40,160 bases of DNA, from assembly GCA_949290085.1 (NCBI GenBank), contig CASEQH010000005.1, positions 1-40,160 of the forward strand, written 5' to 3'. The notes under the pieces were generated by a model that was not told the DNA's origin, did no database searches, and saw only the letters and a program-made list of their open reading frames with translations. Below, in pieces: positions 39,401-40,160 of the stretch. The stretch comes from an uncultured Bacillota bacterium (GTDB lineage Bacteria; Bacillota_I; Bacilli_A; Erysipelotrichales; Erysipelotrichaceae). Position 1 is the stretch's first letter. Each line of letters starts with the position of its first letter. Both the position numbers and the translations under genes were made by a program.

Positions 39401-40160
39401 ATGAAAAAACAAAATATATTAAATTTGATAAAATATCATGTTGAAAGAAATGAGAGTGCATTTAGAAATGAAGCAGTAAATATAGCTAAATATTTTGATG
39501 CTAATGGTGATTATCAGTTAGCAGAATATATAATGGGATTAATAGCAGAATCTAACTTGTATGTTCCGCAAGCAAGCGATTTTGAAAGTGAATTTTTAAA
39601 ACAAATAGATATTAGAGAATTGCAGCCTCTAAATTTACCTATAGAGATTTCTAATGACATAAAAGGAGTGATTAATGCTGTAAATCATAATGTTGGTATA
39701 AATAAATTTTTGTTTGAGGGATTACCTGGAAGTGGAAAAACGGAAGCAGCAAAACAAGTAGCAAGACTACTTGACAGAACTTTATATCTTGTTGATTTTG
39801 AACATTTGATTGATAGTAAGCTAGGTCAAACCAATAAAAATATTGCCGGTGTATTTGCAGAAATAAATAGGATTCCATGCGCTAATAAAGTCGTTATTTT
39901 GTTTGATGAAATAGATGTAATTGCTTTAGACAGGGTTAATAGAAATGATGTACGTGAAATGGGGCGTGTGACTTCCACTATTTTAAGAGAACTTGATAGA
40001 TTAACAGATTTAAACAAAGAAATAGTGATTATTGCAACTACAAATTTATACGCTAACTTCGACAAAGCTCTGATTAGACGTTTTGAGGCAGTGATTAATT
40101 TTAATAGATACAGTAAAGAAGATTTGATGGAAGTTGCTGAGCACTACTTTACCTCTTTCG
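39401..40160 (+). CDS. AAA+ ATPase, C-terminus beyond window
   Basis: The frame is open from ATG 39401 to the window edge, 253 codons. A short helical N-terminal region (NLIKYHVERNESAFRNEAVN and DYQLAEYIMGLI) precedes the ATPase domain. Walker A is GLPGSGKT at residues 107-114, Walker B VVILFDEID has Asp169/Glu170, sensor 1 is IIATTN, and the arginine-finger region is ALIRRFEAVI. The N-terminal helices and single AAA domain resemble ATPases I recall next to subtilisin-like S8 peptidases in variable genome regions, proposed as defence pairs; the partner would lie beyond base 40160. Antisense frames over this gene are shadows. It has its own promoter and GGAGGTG ribosome binding site. Confidence 0.88.
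   Translation, partial: MKKQNILNLIKYHVERNESAFRNEAVNIAKYFDANGDYQLAEYIMGLIAESNLYVPQASDFESEFLKQIDIRELQPLNLPIEISNDIKGVINAVNHNVGINKFLFEGLPGSGKTEAAKQVARLLDRTLYLVDFEHLIDSKLGQTNKNIAGVFAEINRIPCANKVVILFDEIDVIALDRVNRNDVREMGRVTSTILRELDRLTDLNKEIVIIATTNLYANFDKALIRRFEAVINFNRYSKEDLMEVAEHYFTSF

Larger units (their letters stand above)
38971..40160 (+). mobile_element. Probable left end of an integrated element
   Basis: The G+C-richer rlmD tail begins abruptly at the end of the host gene, and the following AAA+ ATPase is unlike the surrounding housekeeping genes. The rlmD/rumA 3' end is an established target of integrative conjugative elements. No integrase, relaxase or second attachment site is in view, and the element continues beyond the window, so type and size are unknown. 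Confidence 0.5.

Noticed and set aside
39672-40065. Two minus-strand frames over the AAA+ ATPase
   Set aside because: They are antisense shadows of a gene with intact AAA+ motifs. Neither has a plausible start signal or recognisable motifs.

Overview
This is chromosomal DNA of a low-G+C Gram-positive bacterium. The gene set (RNA polymerase delta subunit, class II fructose-bisphosphate aldolase, MurA, two FemAB-type ligases, PerR, CsoR, an S-box riboswitch on metK) points to the Firmicutes, class Bacilli in the broad sense. An Erysipelotrichia-like lineage is my best guess. TGA is used as a normal stop (thymidine kinase, chorismate mutase, rlmD), so this is not a code-4 mycoplasma. Packing is tight, with many 4-8 bp gene overlaps.

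Layout. 1-3549: the end of a vanW-like gene on the minus strand, diverging from ogt, a TRAM-less RlmC-like methyltransferase and an M18 aminopeptidase. 3550-6502: a minus-strand unit of two femAB paralogues with a tRNA-Thr(CGT) behind them. 6509-7501: perR and rubrerythrin, diverging from femAB through back-to-back promoters. 7556-12778: cold-shock protein, a YwiB-like gene, rpoE (delta), two HAD phosphatases, aldolase, a helical-repeat protein and murA. 12779-16701: bL31, thymidine kinase, prfA-prmC and DegV. 16724-19491: a minus-strand P-type cation ATPase and a GNAT. 19569-29504: a long housekeeping block: ychF, GNAT, tilS, hpt, ftsH, hslO, dus, SAM-I riboswitch-metK, a divergent coaX, and maf. 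29516-30312: tRNA-Thr(GGT), tRNA-Leu(TAG) and decayed mobile-element fragments. 30382-34952: a nucleotidyltransferase, an ABC exporter, an EamA permease and a chorismate mutase. 34961-37612: a copper operon on the minus strand (copA with a fused C-terminal CopZ-like domain, then csoR) behind a CsoR-type operator. 37668-40160: rlmD with a disrupted, G+C-richer 3' tail, then foreign-looking DNA with an AAA+ ATPase that runs off the window.

Most of the window is core metabolism, translation and stress defence. The accessory part is the right edge: the 3' end of rlmD/rumA is a known integration hotspot for conjugative elements, and the first gene inside is an AAA+ ATPase of a type that I recall sitting next to subtilisin-like proteases in putative defence pairs. 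The partner gene is outside the window.

Regulatory signals that stand out: four genes (ogt, the first femAB, EamA, rlmD) have TATAAT exactly six bases before ATG, which predicts leaderless mRNAs; the perR and femAB promoters share one -35 region; a PerR/Fur-type palindrome lies at the perR start; a six-copy 9-bp tandem repeat lies just upstream of vanW; and an internal start inside copA could release a free copper chaperone. All calls rest on reading the sequence and on family knowledge; no database search was run.
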